A DNA stretch of 64,000 nt from Chryseobacterium sp. GVT01B (GTDB taxonomy: Bacteria > Bacteroidota > Bacteroidia > Flavobacteriales > Weeksellaceae), in assembly GCF_019970045.1 (NCBI RefSeq), contig NZ_JAHXYI010000002.1, positions 372,001 through 436,000 on the forward strand, given 5' to 3'. Of the stretch, positions 1 through 8,358 are shown one piece after another. Below the pieces are notes generated by a model that was not told the DNA's origin, ran no database searches, and saw only the letters and a list, made by a program, of their open reading frames with translations. Within the stretch, counting starts at the first letter, position 1, and each line of letters begins with the position of its first letter. The position numbers were made by a program, and so were the translations under genes.

Positions 1-104
1 TTATTATCTGTTGTTGTCGTTGCAGATATTGTATATTTTCTGGATAAAGAAGATGCAATTTTTTCTCCCAGCCAGCCATAACCTATAATTCCTATTTTCT
101 TCAT
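1..104 (-). CDS. Rossmann-fold NAD(P)-binding protein, N-terminal fragment
   Basis: Only the first 34 or so codons lie in the window; the gene runs off the left edge. It starts at an ATG read leftward from 104. The N-terminus, MKKIGIIGYGWLGEKIA, is a beta strand followed by the GxGxxG dinucleotide-binding loop of a Rossmann fold. Proteins with this opening include NAD-dependent epimerase/YeeZ-like and 6-phosphogluconate dehydrogenase-like families. The substrate cannot be told from this fragment. The gene precedes nothing else on its strand in the window, and tag lies upstream in the same direction about 130 bases away. Confidence 0.6.
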   Translation of the reverse strand, partial: MKKIGIIGYGWLGEKIASSLSRKYTISATTTTDN

Positions 105-234
105 ATTTCAACAGAGCTTTTCATTTTTTAATGGTACAAAAATATCAATAAGTTATGAAACAAAGTATCCATAAGCCTTTCAAGATTTTTTATTTTGTAA
201 TTTATTTTACTGGAATTTGAATCAGTACCTACAA

Positions 235-792
235 TTATTTTCTGGTAAAGCAGTCCTTTATGTGGTCATTTACCATGCCGGTAGCTTGCATATGGGCATA
301 AATTACTGTAGAACCCACGAATTTAAATCCTCTTTTTTTAAGTTCTTTGGATATAAGATCGGAAATTTCTGTTGTGGCAGGAACATCAGCTAAAGTCTGG
401 GGACTGTTATCAATCGGTTTTCCGCCTGTAAAGTTCCAGATATAGTTAGAAAAACTCCCGAATTCTTTCTGAATTTCCATGAATTTCTGAGCATTGGTAA
501 CAGCTGCCAGAATTTTAAGCCTGTTTCTGATAATTCCCGGGTTGTTCATTAATTCTTCGATCTTCTTCTCCGAATAAGCGGCTACTTTTTTATAATCAAA
601 ATGATCAAAAGCTTTCCTGAAATTCTCTCTTTTAGACAAAATAGTATACCAGCTCAGTCCGGCCTGAAAGCTTTCAAGAATAAGGAATTCAAATATTGTT
701 TCATCATCATACACGGGTCTTCCCCACTCTTCATCATGATACTTTCTGTAGAGATCATCTTTTTCGCACCATCCACACCGTATTTTTTCCAT
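235..792 (-). CDS. tag: DNA-3-methyladenine glycosylase I
   Basis: Base-excision repair enzyme that removes 3-methyladenine from alkylated DNA. The 185-residue length and the whole sequence fit the Tag family. The N-terminal RCGWC motif, the HDEEWGRP segment and the C-terminal NDHIKDC supply the Cys/His residues that in E. coli Tag bind zinc. The FQAGLSW segment is the family signature near the base pocket. The ATG at 792 is preferred over a TTG three codons upstream because the family normally begins close to the CGWC motif. It appears to be a single gene. Function is assigned by family and is quite secure. Confidence 0.93.
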   Translation of the reverse strand: MEKIRCGWCEKDDLYRKYHDEEWGRPVYDDETIFEFLILESFQAGLSWYTILSKRENFRKAFDHFDYKKVAAYSEKKIEELMNNPGIIRNRLKILAAVTNAQKFMEIQKEFGSFSNYIWNFTGGKPIDNSPQTLADVPATTEISDLISKELKKRGFKFVGSTVIYAHMQATGMVNDHIKDCFTRK

Positions 793-931
793 AATTATCA
801 AATTTTATCTACTAAAGATACTGCTGATTTGGAAAAATATAACAAAAGATTATGAAAAGTTTAACAAAGGCGTTCTATTTTAGGAATAGTTATTGTTTAA
901 TTACTGATACCAAACTAAAATTTATACTATT

Positions 932-1231
932 ATGAACAATTCAGAGTACAACAAAGCGGAAAATGCAGTAAACAATGTAGAAAATTCTTTACAGAATGCA
1001 ACGGACAAAGCCAAATGGAAAATCAATGAATTGGCAGATAAGGCTAAAGATTATATTAATGAGAAAAGAGATAATGATCAGGAAGCCAGCCAGGAAGACT
1101 GGCTCGACAGGGTAAAAGCTAATGTATCCGATGCCTGGGAGGATATCAAAGATAAAGCAGATGAGGCATGGGAAAAAACCAAAGATGCGGCAGAGGATGT
1201 AAAAGCAGAATGGAATAAGAAAACCAATTAG
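932..1231 (+). CDS. Small acidic, amphipathic-helix (LEA/YtxH-like) stress protein, hypothetical
   Basis: A 99-residue, highly charged protein with no signal peptide or membrane segment. It is rich in Ala, Lys, Asp, Glu and Trp. It shows a loose repeat of about 11 residues (for example ADKAKDYIN, KDKADEAWEKTKDAAEDVKAEW), the pattern of amphipathic helices seen in late-embryogenesis-abundant and YtxH/CsbD-like stress proteins. No catalytic motif is visible. It is flanked by tag (opposite strand) and by a terminator at 1261-1297, so it is probably a single transcription unit. A desiccation or general stress role is inference only. Confidence 0.7.
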   Translation: MNNSEYNKAENAVNNVENSLQNATDKAKWKINELADKAKDYINEKRDNDQEASQEDWLDRVKANVSDAWEDIKDKADEAWEKTKDAAEDVKAEWNKKTN

Positions 1232-1260
1232 TATTTCAGTCATATAAATATTTTCAATAA

Positions 1261-1297
1261 AATGGAGTCTTAAATTGATAAGGCTCCATTTTTTATT
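1261..1297 (+). terminator. Rho-independent terminator after the small helical protein
   Basis: AATGGAG pairs with CTCCATT (7 bp) with an inner CTTA/TAAG pairing, followed by a T-rich tract. It ends the 932-1231 transcript just before the fabI promoter. Confidence 0.75.
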
Positions 1298-1319
1298 ATG
1301 TCATAACCACAATTATTGC

Positions 1320-1327
1320 TACATTTG
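1320..1327 (+). promoter_or_regulatory. Bacteroidetes-type -7 element of fabI
   Basis: TACATTTG matches the Bacteroidetes -7 consensus TAnnTTTG and lies 24 bases before the fabI ATG. No clear -33 TTG was found at the expected spacing. Confidence 0.5.
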
Positions 1328-1351
1328 TATTATAATAAACATTAAAAAATT

Positions 1352-2161
1352 ATGTCATACGGTTTACTTAAAGGCAAAAAGGGAATTATTTTTGGAGCCC
1401 TTAATGAACAATCTATCGCATGGAAAGTTGCTGAAAGATGCCATGAGGAAGGTGCTGAATTTATCTTATCCAATGCTCCTATTGCTTTGAGAATGGGGGA
1501 ACTTAATGGATTAGCAGAAAAAACAGGTTCTGAAGTAATAGCAGCAGATGCTACTTCTATAGAAGATCTTGAAAAACTTTTTGATGCCGCTGTTGCAAAA
1601 TTTGGAAAAATCGACTTTATCCTTCATTCTATCGGAATGTCTATCAACGTAAGAAAAGGAAAACATTATACAGAAATGAACTACGACTGGTTGGAAAAAG
1701 GTTGGGATATCTCCGCTGTTTCTTTCCATAAAGTAATGCGTGTAGCTTGGGAAAAAGACTGTATGAACGAATGGGGAAGCATCCTGGCGCTTACTTATAT
1801 TGCTGCTCAAAGAACATTCCCGGATTATAATGATATGTCTGATAACAAAGCTTATCTTGAAAGCATTGCAAGAACTTTCGGAAACTATTGGGGTGAAAGA
1901 AAAGTACGTGTAAATACCGTTTCTCAGTCTCCTACAATGACTACTGCCGGTAGTGGTGTGAAAGGTTTCGGAGGATTCCTTGGATATGCAGAAGATATGT
2001 CTCCACTAGGAAATGCTACAGCTCTTGAATGTGCAGACTATTGCGTTACCCTTTTCTCTGATCTTACGAAGAAAGTAACGATGCAGAACCTTTTCCATGA
2101 TGGTGGTTTCAGCAGCTCAGGAGTTACTCAGAAAGTGATCAGCAAATATGATGTTGAATAA
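1352..2161 (+). CDS. fabI: Enoyl-[acyl-carrier-protein] reductase (NADH)
   Basis: Catalyses the last reduction of each fatty-acid elongation cycle, enoyl-ACP to acyl-ACP, using NAD(P)H. The 269-residue protein is an SDR-superfamily enzyme of the FabI branch. The nucleotide-binding start reads GIIFGALNEQSIAWKVAE. The catalytic Tyr and Lys fall in YNDMSDNK (Tyr159, Lys166) with the seven-residue spacing that marks FabI rather than classical SDRs. The HSIGMS segment and the C-terminal NLFHDGG also fit. It has its own -7 promoter element and terminator and stands alone. Confidence 0.95.
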   Translation: MSYGLLKGKKGIIFGALNEQSIAWKVAERCHEEGAEFILSNAPIALRMGELNGLAEKTGSEVIAADATSIEDLEKLFDAAVAKFGKIDFILHSIGMSINVRKGKHYTEMNYDWLEKGWDISAVSFHKVMRVAWEKDCMNEWGSILALTYIAAQRTFPDYNDMSDNKAYLESIARTFGNYWGERKVRVNTVSQSPTMTTAGSGVKGFGGFLGYAEDMSPLGNATALECADYCVTLFSDLTKKVTMQNLFHDGGFSSSGVTQKVISKYDVE

Positions 2162-2207
2162 TCATTCATTAAAAAAATAACGAACAAAGTTCCGTTCAAA
2201 AATAAAT

Positions 2208-2242
2208 AAAACCCATGAAAAACTTCATGGGTTTTCTGTTTT
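2208..2242 (+). terminator. Terminator of fabI
   Basis: AAACCCATGAA pairs with TTCATGGGTTT across a short A-rich loop, followed by a T-rich stretch. Confidence 0.85.
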
Positions 2243-2265
2243 TATAATCCTGAAACTCATCATTC

Positions 2266-2303
2266 ACAAATAAAACCCGGCGGCCTCAAAGAGGCCGCCG
2301 GAT
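2266..2303 (-). terminator. Terminator of the glucan utilization operon
   Basis: A perfect 11-bp GC stem (CCGGCGGCCTC pairing with GAGGCCGCCGG, loop of three) is followed on the minus strand by GTTTTATTT. It lies 35 bases past the stop of the last PUL gene. Confidence 0.88.
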
Positions 2304-2336
2304 CTGTCAAAAATAATATTAATATGTAATATGAAA

Positions 2337-3776
2337 CTATAAAATTACAGTCTGTATAGAGTGTGCAGGAGCATTCAGCTTGGCGGCCATTCCTTCTATC
2401 CATAGATTCGTTTCAATATCATTGTCTGAATCGTTCATAATAACAGTTACCAATTGTCCGTTTTCATTCATAAAAGCGGAAGATGTCAGCGCAGCTCTGT
2501 TGGATGAGCTGCCGATTCTCTGAGCATTTGGTTTGATATATTTTGAAACGTGGCCTATATAATAGTATTCATAGGTATAGAACACCTCACCTGTTTTTGT
2601 GTCTGCAATAATCGGGGCAAAGCAGAAGTTTCCTTTATGGTTAGGTCCTCCGGTTTCATCCAATAGAATATTCCAGTCAGTCCATAATGCATTTCCCTTG
2701 TTGAAATCGTTCAGCATATTTTTGCTGTAAAGCTCACCCAGGCTTACATCATAGATCTTATCCATACTGAACTGTTCTTTACAACCTTCCGTGAACGCTA
2801 AGAATTTATCCGGAAAAGCTCTGTGCGTTTCTGCTAAATTGTCAAAAAGCTGGGTTTTATTGTTCCATGTTTCATACCAGTGATACCCGATACCGCTGGC
2901 GTATTTTGAAGTTTCAGGATCGCTTAATGTAGTAGTGGCTCTTTGATAGATAAGGTCTCTGTTGTGATCCCAGATCATTATTTTTTTATCTTTATATCCG
3001 TTTTTCCAAAGCGTTGGTCCAAGGTTCTTTTTCAGGAATTCTCCTTCTTCTTCAGCGGTGTAGATGCATGATTCCCAGCTTTGGGTAGCCATTGGCTCGT
3101 TTTGAACGGTTAGTCCCCAGATATTGATTCCTCTTTTTTCATATTCTTTAATGAATTTGATATAGTAATCGGCCCACGTCTGATAGTACTCATTTTCTAA
3201 TCTTCCTCCTTTGTACAAACTTTTATTAGATTTCATCCAGGCAGGCGGGCTCCACGGAGAGAAATAAAAAGTAAAATTATTTCCGATCGCTTTCTGTGCT
3301 TCTTTGATCATCGGAATTTTATACTTCTCATCATGAGCAACATTGAACGTTTTCAGGGAAGTGTCATTATCTTCTACATACGTGTAAGAATCACTGGAGA
3401 AGTCACAGGAGTTCATATTGGTACGAACAACAGTGTAACCCAATCCGTTTTTTCCAAAATAAGCATCCAGAATTTCCTTTTGCTTGTTCTTTGGCATTTT
3501 ATAAAAAGTTTCTGCTGATGCATCTGTGATGGCACCGCCAATTCCTATCAGTTTCTGATATTTAAAGTTGGGAGCTACAAAAATACAGGCTTCCGTTTCC
3601 TTGGGCTGACCAAATTGTTCAAATTTAACGGCTCCTTTATCCGCCATCTTCTCATCCGCCTTCGAATTGGTAAGGATCACCTTAGCTGTTTTTCCTGCAT
3701 TCTTTTTCCAATAATTCTGAGCATTGACATTGATGACAACGCCTACTAAAAAACAACTTACAATTAGTTTTTTCAT
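2337..3776 (-). CDS. Secreted glycoside hydrolase family 30 (GH30) glucanase/glucosylceramidase-like
   Basis: A 479-residue GH30 hydrolase with a type I signal peptide (about residues 1-19, cut near VNAQ). The TIM-barrel landmarks are present: the SPWSPPAWMK segment near 173-182, the acid/base Glu227 in TVQNEPM, and the nucleophile Glu330 in AFTEG. Family members with this layout cleave beta-1,6-glucan or glucosylceramide; adjacent GH16 and GH3 genes favour a beta-glucan. It is the last gene of the leftward PUL and is followed by a strong terminator. A second, only distantly similar GH30 lies in the same operon (6932-8356), so the two probably differ in linkage or in endo/exo action. The exact substrate is inferred. 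Confidence 0.88.
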   Translation of the reverse strand: MKKLIVSCFLVGVVINVNAQNYWKKNAGKTAKVILTNSKADEKMADKGAVKFEQFGQPKETEACIFVAPNFKYQKLIGIGGAITDASAETFYKMPKNKQKEILDAYFGKNGLGYTVVRTNMNSCDFSSDSYTYVEDNDTSLKTFNVAHDEKYKIPMIKEAQKAIGNNFTFYFSPWSPPAWMKSNKSLYKGGRLENEYYQTWADYYIKFIKEYEKRGINIWGLTVQNEPMATQSWESCIYTAEEEGEFLKKNLGPTLWKNGYKDKKIMIWDHNRDLIYQRATTTLSDPETSKYASGIGYHWYETWNNKTQLFDNLAETHRAFPDKFLAFTEGCKEQFSMDKIYDVSLGELYSKNMLNDFNKGNALWTDWNILLDETGGPNHKGNFCFAPIIADTKTGEVFYTYEYYYIGHVSKYIKPNAQRIGSSSNRAALTSSAFMNENGQLVTVIMNDSDNDIETNLWIEGMAAKLNAPAHSIQTVIL

Positions 3777-3812
3777 GATTTTTTTATTTTGGACAATTGT
3801 GTCCCCTATTCA

Positions 3813-4607
3813 TTATTTATTCTGGTAGACTCTTACGTAGTCTATATAATATTTCTGTGGAAAAATAGAATCATCAATTCCTTTTTGTCCTCCCCACATT
3901 CCACCTACAGCGAGGTTTAAAATGATAAAATAAGGTCTGTCAAAGGGCCATGCTTCATTACTTTTCTCTTTATTCACATAGGTGAAAAATTTTTGATCAT
4001 CGATATACACATCAATCTTTTCCGGTGTCCAGTCTGCTTTATAGACATGAAACTTTTCGCTGGCATCTTTTACAAACAGTGTATCTGTTTTCTGTGTTCC
4101 CTGAATATGATTGTATTTTTTTGTATGAACGGAAGCATGTATAAATCCCTGGTTATACCCAACATGTTCCATGATATCCAATTCACCGTCATCCGGCCAT
4201 TTCTTCATATTTTCACTCATCATCCAGATGGCCGGCCATGTTCCACGACCTTTGGGAAGCTTTGCTCTGACTTCTACTGTTCCATATTGAAAAGCAAATT
4301 TCCCTTTGGTTAAAAGTCTTGCAGAAGTATATTTATTGTTTTCCCAATTTTCTTTTTTGGCTTCAATGATGAGGTTTCCTTTTTCCATTCTGGCATTCTC
4401 AAGCCTGTTTTTGGTATAAAACTGAGCTTCTTCATTTCCAAAACCACCACCTCCTACATCATAATTCCATTTTAATGAATCCGGAAGACCTTTACCATTA
4501 AATTCATCATTCCAGATCAGGGTTCTGTGTGAAGCACAGTTGAGAGCCGAAAGAAAGAATATTCCTATTACACAGATATTTATTGTATTTCTGAATTTGA
4601 TTTTCAT
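3813..4607 (-). CDS. GH16 endo-beta-1,3-glucanase (laminarinase-like), lipoprotein
   Basis: A 264-residue GH16 enzyme. The catalytic signature GELDIME places the nucleophile at Glu142, the assisting residue at Asp144 and the acid/base at Glu147. Its N-terminus is a lipoprotein signal with lipobox ALNC (Cys24), so it is likely membrane-anchored, perhaps at the cell surface. The N-terminal IWNDEFNG and the WPAIWMM stretch are typical of bacterial laminarinases and lichenases. In the operon it follows GH3 after a gap of about 90 bases that carries a repeat hairpin. Predicted role: internal cleavage of beta-1,3-glucan backbones. Endo-beta-1,3(4) specificity cannot be excluded. Confidence 0.9.
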   Translation of the reverse strand: MKIKFRNTINICVIGIFFLSALNCASHRTLIWNDEFNGKGLPDSLKWNYDVGGGGFGNEEAQFYTKNRLENARMEKGNLIIEAKKENWENNKYTSARLLTKGKFAFQYGTVEVRAKLPKGRGTWPAIWMMSENMKKWPDDGELDIMEHVGYNQGFIHASVHTKKYNHIQGTQKTDTLFVKDASEKFHVYKADWTPEKIDVYIDDQKFFTYVNKEKSNEAWPFDRPYFIILNLAVGGMWGGQKGIDDSIFPQKYYIDYVRVYQNK

Positions 4608-4612
4608 GTGTA

Positions 4613-4675
4613 TTAAGTTTTGGCTAAAGCCGTTCTTTTTATATTTTCATAAGTGGGCTTTAGCCCACTCCTATT
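4613..4675. repeat. Copy of a dispersed intergenic repeat inside the PUL
   Basis: The stretch reads AAGTTTTGGCTAAAGCC, then a hairpin AGTGGGCT-TT-AGCCCACT, then CTCCTATTGAAT. The same modules recur near 33.1, 33.35 and 43.95 kb. Sitting between two co-oriented hydrolase genes, the hairpin could affect mRNA processing or read-through. Confidence 0.7.
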
Positions 4676-4700
4676 GAATTGAATTGAATTGAATTGAATT
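4676..4700. repeat. Pentanucleotide GAATT x5 microsatellite
   Basis: Five perfect tandem copies of GAATT abut the stop codon of the GH3 gene. It looks like slippage expansion of the GAATT end of the adjacent dispersed repeat. Confidence 0.85.
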
Positions 4701-6922
4701 TATTTTGTCCAGGTGATTCTTTTGGTCTGAACATTTTGAGAATCAGTTCCTATCATAATGTCAAATTCTCCGCTTTCCCAATCAAAGTTCAGATTGTCAT
4801 CAAAAAACTTCAGGTCTTGCGGTGTCAGCCTGAATTCTATCTTTTTACTTTCTCCTTTTTTGATAAGTACTTTCTGGAAGCCTTTCAACTCTTTTACCGG
4901 TCTTACTACTTTACCGAAAAGATCCCTGATATAAAGCTGAACGACCTCTTCTCCATCATATTTTCCTGTATTGGAAACGGTAACACCGATATTCAGACTC
5001 TGATTTCCTGTAAGACTTGTTGAACTTAATACCATATCGGAATATTTGAAATCGGTATAGCTTAAACCATATCCAAACGGATATTTCGGGTCATTATCAA
5101 GATCTATATAGGCTGAAACATAGTTTCTGTCTGTGTTATTTTTTGCAGGTCTTCCCGTATTATAATGATTGTAGTATACAGGAATCTGGCCCTCTGTTCT
5201 CGGGAAACTCATCGGAAGCTTTCCTCCGGGATTCACGGTACCAAACAGAACGTCTGCAATAGAGTTCCCTGCTTCGGTTCCCAACCACCATGTGTATACA
5301 ATTGTTGGAATATTATCTGATGCCCAGTTGAAAATAAGAGGTCTTCCTGCATTAACCATCAAAATGATTGGCTTTCCTGTTTTCGCAATTTCTTTCAGTA
5401 AATCTTCCTGTACTCCTGTAAATCCGATAGCACTTCGGCTTTTTGCTTCTCCACTCATCGCATGGCCTTCTCCCAGCGTCATAATCACCACATCTGCTTT
5501 TTTTGCCATTTCTATGGCTTCTGCAAACTGGGTTTTATCCTGATCATCTACATTACAGCCTTTTGCATAGAGTAAAGTAGAATTTTTATCCAGTTGATTT
5601 TTAATTCCGTCAAATTGTGAAACGATTCTTTGATTGTCATCTTTGAATGCAACAGACCAGAAGCCGTGATTAGCTACAGTTTCTTTACCGAAAGGTCCTA
5701 TCAACGCTACCGTTTTTGTAGTTTTTGAAAGGGGAAGAATATTTCCCTGGTTTTTAAGAAGAACAATACTTTTTGAACCAAATTCTCTCCCGAATTTTCT
5801 GTTCTCCTGGTTATTGGTCTGTTCTTTTTGTCTTTTTTCATCGCTGAATCGGTAAGGATCATCGAAAAGACCCATTTCAAATTTCTTGGTTAAAATTCTT
5901 CCCGTTGCGTCATCTACCAATTTAGGATCTACTTTTCCTTCTTTAACCAACTTGGGAAGTTCTGCCATGTAGACACGGCTTTCCATATCCATATCGCTTC
6001 CGCCCTGTATAGCTCTTTCTCCCGCTTCATTAGCATCTTTGGCATAGCCATGAGGAACCATTTCCCCGATGCTTCCCCAGTCTGAAACCACAAAACCTTT
6101 ATAGTTCCATTTTCCCTTTAACAGATCTCTCTGAATATATTTGTTAGCCGTTGCCGGAATTCCGTTGATATCATTGAAAGAGTTCATAAAAGTGGCCACT
6201 CCTGCTTCAGCAGCAGCTTTGAACGGAGGAAGGTATGTTTCATTCAGTTGTCTGAGACTCATATCTACTGAATTATAATCTCTTCCACCTACTGCTGCTC
6301 CATATGCTGCGAAATGTTTTGCACAGGCCATCACCGCATCAAGACTTCCCAGACCTCTGCCTTGAAATCCTTTAATCCTTGCCAATCCTATTTTTGTTCC
6401 CAGGTAAGTATCTTCCCCGGAACCTTCCATCACTCTTCCCCATCTGGGATCTCTGGCAATATCCACCATTGGAGCAAACGTCCAGTGAATACCATAAGCA
6501 GCGGCTTCTGTTGCAGCGATTCTTTCCGATTTTTCTATCATCCCAAGATCCCAGCTTGCTGCCTGGCCCAGATTTACAGGAAATGTGGTACGGTATCCGT
6601 GAATAACGTCCTGCCCGAACAGCAAAGGAATTTTCAGCCTCGACTGCATCGCCAGTTTCTGAAATGATCTGGTTTCTTCTGATCCTGCCACATTCAGCAT
6701 GGAACCTACTTTACCTTTTTTAATTTCTTCTAAAACGGCTGCCGAATTAGATTTCTGAGGTCCTGTAGCATATTCAAACCCACTGTACTGGACCATCTGC
6801 CCTACTTTTTCTTCAAGGGTCATTTTAGACAGCAATTCTGCTACCTTCTGATCAATTGTTTTCTGTCCGTAAGCATTCAATCCCAATGCGGAAAATGCCA
6901 GTAAGAAATAAACTCTTTTCAT
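4700..6922 (-). CDS. bglX: GH3 beta-glucosidase, periplasmic
   Basis: A 740-residue glycoside hydrolase of family 3 with a signal peptide (about residues 1-19, cut near AYGQ). Domain order is the N-terminal (alpha/beta)8 domain, the (alpha/beta)6 domain, then a C-terminal fibronectin-III-like domain (about 650-735). The catalytic nucleophile is Asp281 in VVSDWGS; substrate contacts KHFAAYG and GRDYN are present. It should hydrolyse beta-linked glucose from oligosaccharides delivered by the SusCD pair. Length and layout match BglX of E. coli and Bacteroidetes PULs. It is 9 bases downstream of the lipoprotein GH30, so clearly in one operon. Confidence 0.92.
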   Translation of the reverse strand: MKRVYFLLAFSALGLNAYGQKTIDQKVAELLSKMTLEEKVGQMVQYSGFEYATGPQKSNSAAVLEEIKKGKVGSMLNVAGSEETRSFQKLAMQSRLKIPLLFGQDVIHGYRTTFPVNLGQAASWDLGMIEKSERIAATEAAAYGIHWTFAPMVDIARDPRWGRVMEGSGEDTYLGTKIGLARIKGFQGRGLGSLDAVMACAKHFAAYGAAVGGRDYNSVDMSLRQLNETYLPPFKAAAEAGVATFMNSFNDINGIPATANKYIQRDLLKGKWNYKGFVVSDWGSIGEMVPHGYAKDANEAGERAIQGGSDMDMESRVYMAELPKLVKEGKVDPKLVDDATGRILTKKFEMGLFDDPYRFSDEKRQKEQTNNQENRKFGREFGSKSIVLLKNQGNILPLSKTTKTVALIGPFGKETVANHGFWSVAFKDDNQRIVSQFDGIKNQLDKNSTLLYAKGCNVDDQDKTQFAEAIEMAKKADVVIMTLGEGHAMSGEAKSRSAIGFTGVQEDLLKEIAKTGKPIILMVNAGRPLIFNWASDNIPTIVYTWWLGTEAGNSIADVLFGTVNPGGKLPMSFPRTEGQIPVYYNHYNTGRPAKNNTDRNYVSAYIDLDNDPKYPFGYGLSYTDFKYSDMVLSSTSLTGNQSLNIGVTVSNTGKYDGEEVVQLYIRDLFGKVVRPVKELKGFQKVLIKKGESKKIEFRLTPQDLKFFDDNLNFDWESGEFDIMIGTDSQNVQTKRITWTK

Positions 6923-6931
6923 AGTATCAAA

Positions 6932-8356
6932 TTAAAAAATATAGGTTGCTGTAGAACGTCCTGAAATTGTTACAGCAGCGGTTTTCCCGGCAAATTTAAT
7001 ATTAAAATTCTCATCTGAAGGGTTATCGTTCTGCACAATTAAAACTATTTTCCCAAATTGAGTCATAAAGGCGGCAGTGGAAAGTTTATCAGTCTGTGTG
7101 GAAACGATACGCTGAGCACCAGCCGGAACAAATTTCGAAGCGTGTGCAATAATATAATAGGAAACATTTCTGGTGAAATTTTCACTGTCAGACACAGTAA
7201 TCGCTCCTTTACATTCTGTGCATCCTCCATCTGTATGCGGAGCATATTTCGGATCATTGGCAAGATTCCATTCAAGCGCAATTTTACTCCAGTTTCTCAT
7301 AGACCCAATGATTACATTTTTTGTATGCCAGTTCAGGTCTTCGGCAAAAGTTCCTTTGGATCCGGTCCATTGTTCGGTAAAGTATAAATTCTTATCCGGA
7401 AAAGCATCATGTACCGTACTTAGTGCTGAAATATCCCCTTCATATAAGTGAAAAGCAGATCCATCAATATACGGATTGGCTTCGGAATCTTTTAGAATAT
7501 CAATGGCATATTCAGGTTTGTTACAATTGTGATCATAGACAACAATTTTAGTGGTAATTCCATTTGTTTTAAAAACCGGACCTAAATGATTTTTGATAAA
7601 ATTTCCCTGCTGTTCAGAAGGCATGTATAGACTAGGATTATTTCCCGGATGTAAAGGTTCATTCTGAGGGGTTACAGCATCAATGGTAATGCCTTCTTTT
7701 TTCATTCCCTGAATGTATTTTACAAAATATTGAGCATATGTTCCATAGAATTCAGTTTTCAAGCTTCCTCCTTTTGACTGGCCATTGTCTTTCATCCAAA
7801 CAGGTGGTGACCATGGTGCTGCAATGATTTTAACAGAAGGGTTGATTGCTAAAATTTCTTTTAACATAGCAATCAGATTTTTATCTTTTGCCAAACTGAA
7901 TTTTGAAAGAGAAGGATCAGTCTGTCCTTCCGGCAAATCATCGTATGAAAATACTTCACCATCAAGATCGGAAGCTCCTATACTTAATCTTAAATAACTG
8001 ATAGAAATTGAGTTTTTGCCATTTCCAAAAAGCTCACTAAGCAGTGCCTTTCTTTTGGAAGGCGACAATCTGTTGATTACCTCAACACTTCCTCCTGTTA
8101 ATGTATATCCAAAGCCATCAATATATTGAAACTTTTGAGAATCGTCAATTTCAATATTCTGAAAGCTGTTGGTGTTATTTGCAAATTTAACAGAGGTTTG
8201 CTGTTGTAATTTTACACTTCCATCACCTTTTGTAAGCCAGTACTGAACTTCATTTCCTTTGTTGGAAGCAACTGATGTACACGACAAAGAAAAAAGGGCC
8301 ACACCACTAAGTAGTGCGGCACCTCTAAAGAAACTATATAAGTTGTGAAACTTCAT
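6932..8356 (-). CDS. GH30 beta-glucanase lipoprotein (endo-beta-1,6-glucanase-like)
   Basis: A 474-residue GH30 enzyme with a lipoprotein signal peptide (lipobox SLSC, Cys26). The acid/base is Glu233 in TPQNEP and the nucleophile Glu328 in YFTEQW. The barrel start DGFGYTLTGGS and the APWSPPVWMK strand are standard for GH30. It lies 2 bases downstream of susD, the usual place for a surface endo-enzyme in a PUL, and is followed at once by GH3. In Bacteroidetes, GH30 plus GH3 next to SusCD is the known arrangement for beta-1,6-glucan (pustulan) use. That specificity is inferred from context. Confidence 0.88.
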   Translation of the reverse strand: MKFHNLYSFFRGAALLSGVALFSLSCTSVASNKGNEVQYWLTKGDGSVKLQQQTSVKFANNTNSFQNIEIDDSQKFQYIDGFGYTLTGGSVEVINRLSPSKRKALLSELFGNGKNSISISYLRLSIGASDLDGEVFSYDDLPEGQTDPSLSKFSLAKDKNLIAMLKEILAINPSVKIIAAPWSPPVWMKDNGQSKGGSLKTEFYGTYAQYFVKYIQGMKKEGITIDAVTPQNEPLHPGNNPSLYMPSEQQGNFIKNHLGPVFKTNGITTKIVVYDHNCNKPEYAIDILKDSEANPYIDGSAFHLYEGDISALSTVHDAFPDKNLYFTEQWTGSKGTFAEDLNWHTKNVIIGSMRNWSKIALEWNLANDPKYAPHTDGGCTECKGAITVSDSENFTRNVSYYIIAHASKFVPAGAQRIVSTQTDKLSTAAFMTQFGKIVLIVQNDNPSDENFNIKFAGKTAAVTISGRSTATYIF

Positions 8357-8358
8357 AT

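Noticed and set aside
1275..1490. 71-codon frame on the plus strand overlapping the start of fabI
   Set aside because: It overlaps the fabI promoter and coding region in another frame and has no RBS or protein-like composition.
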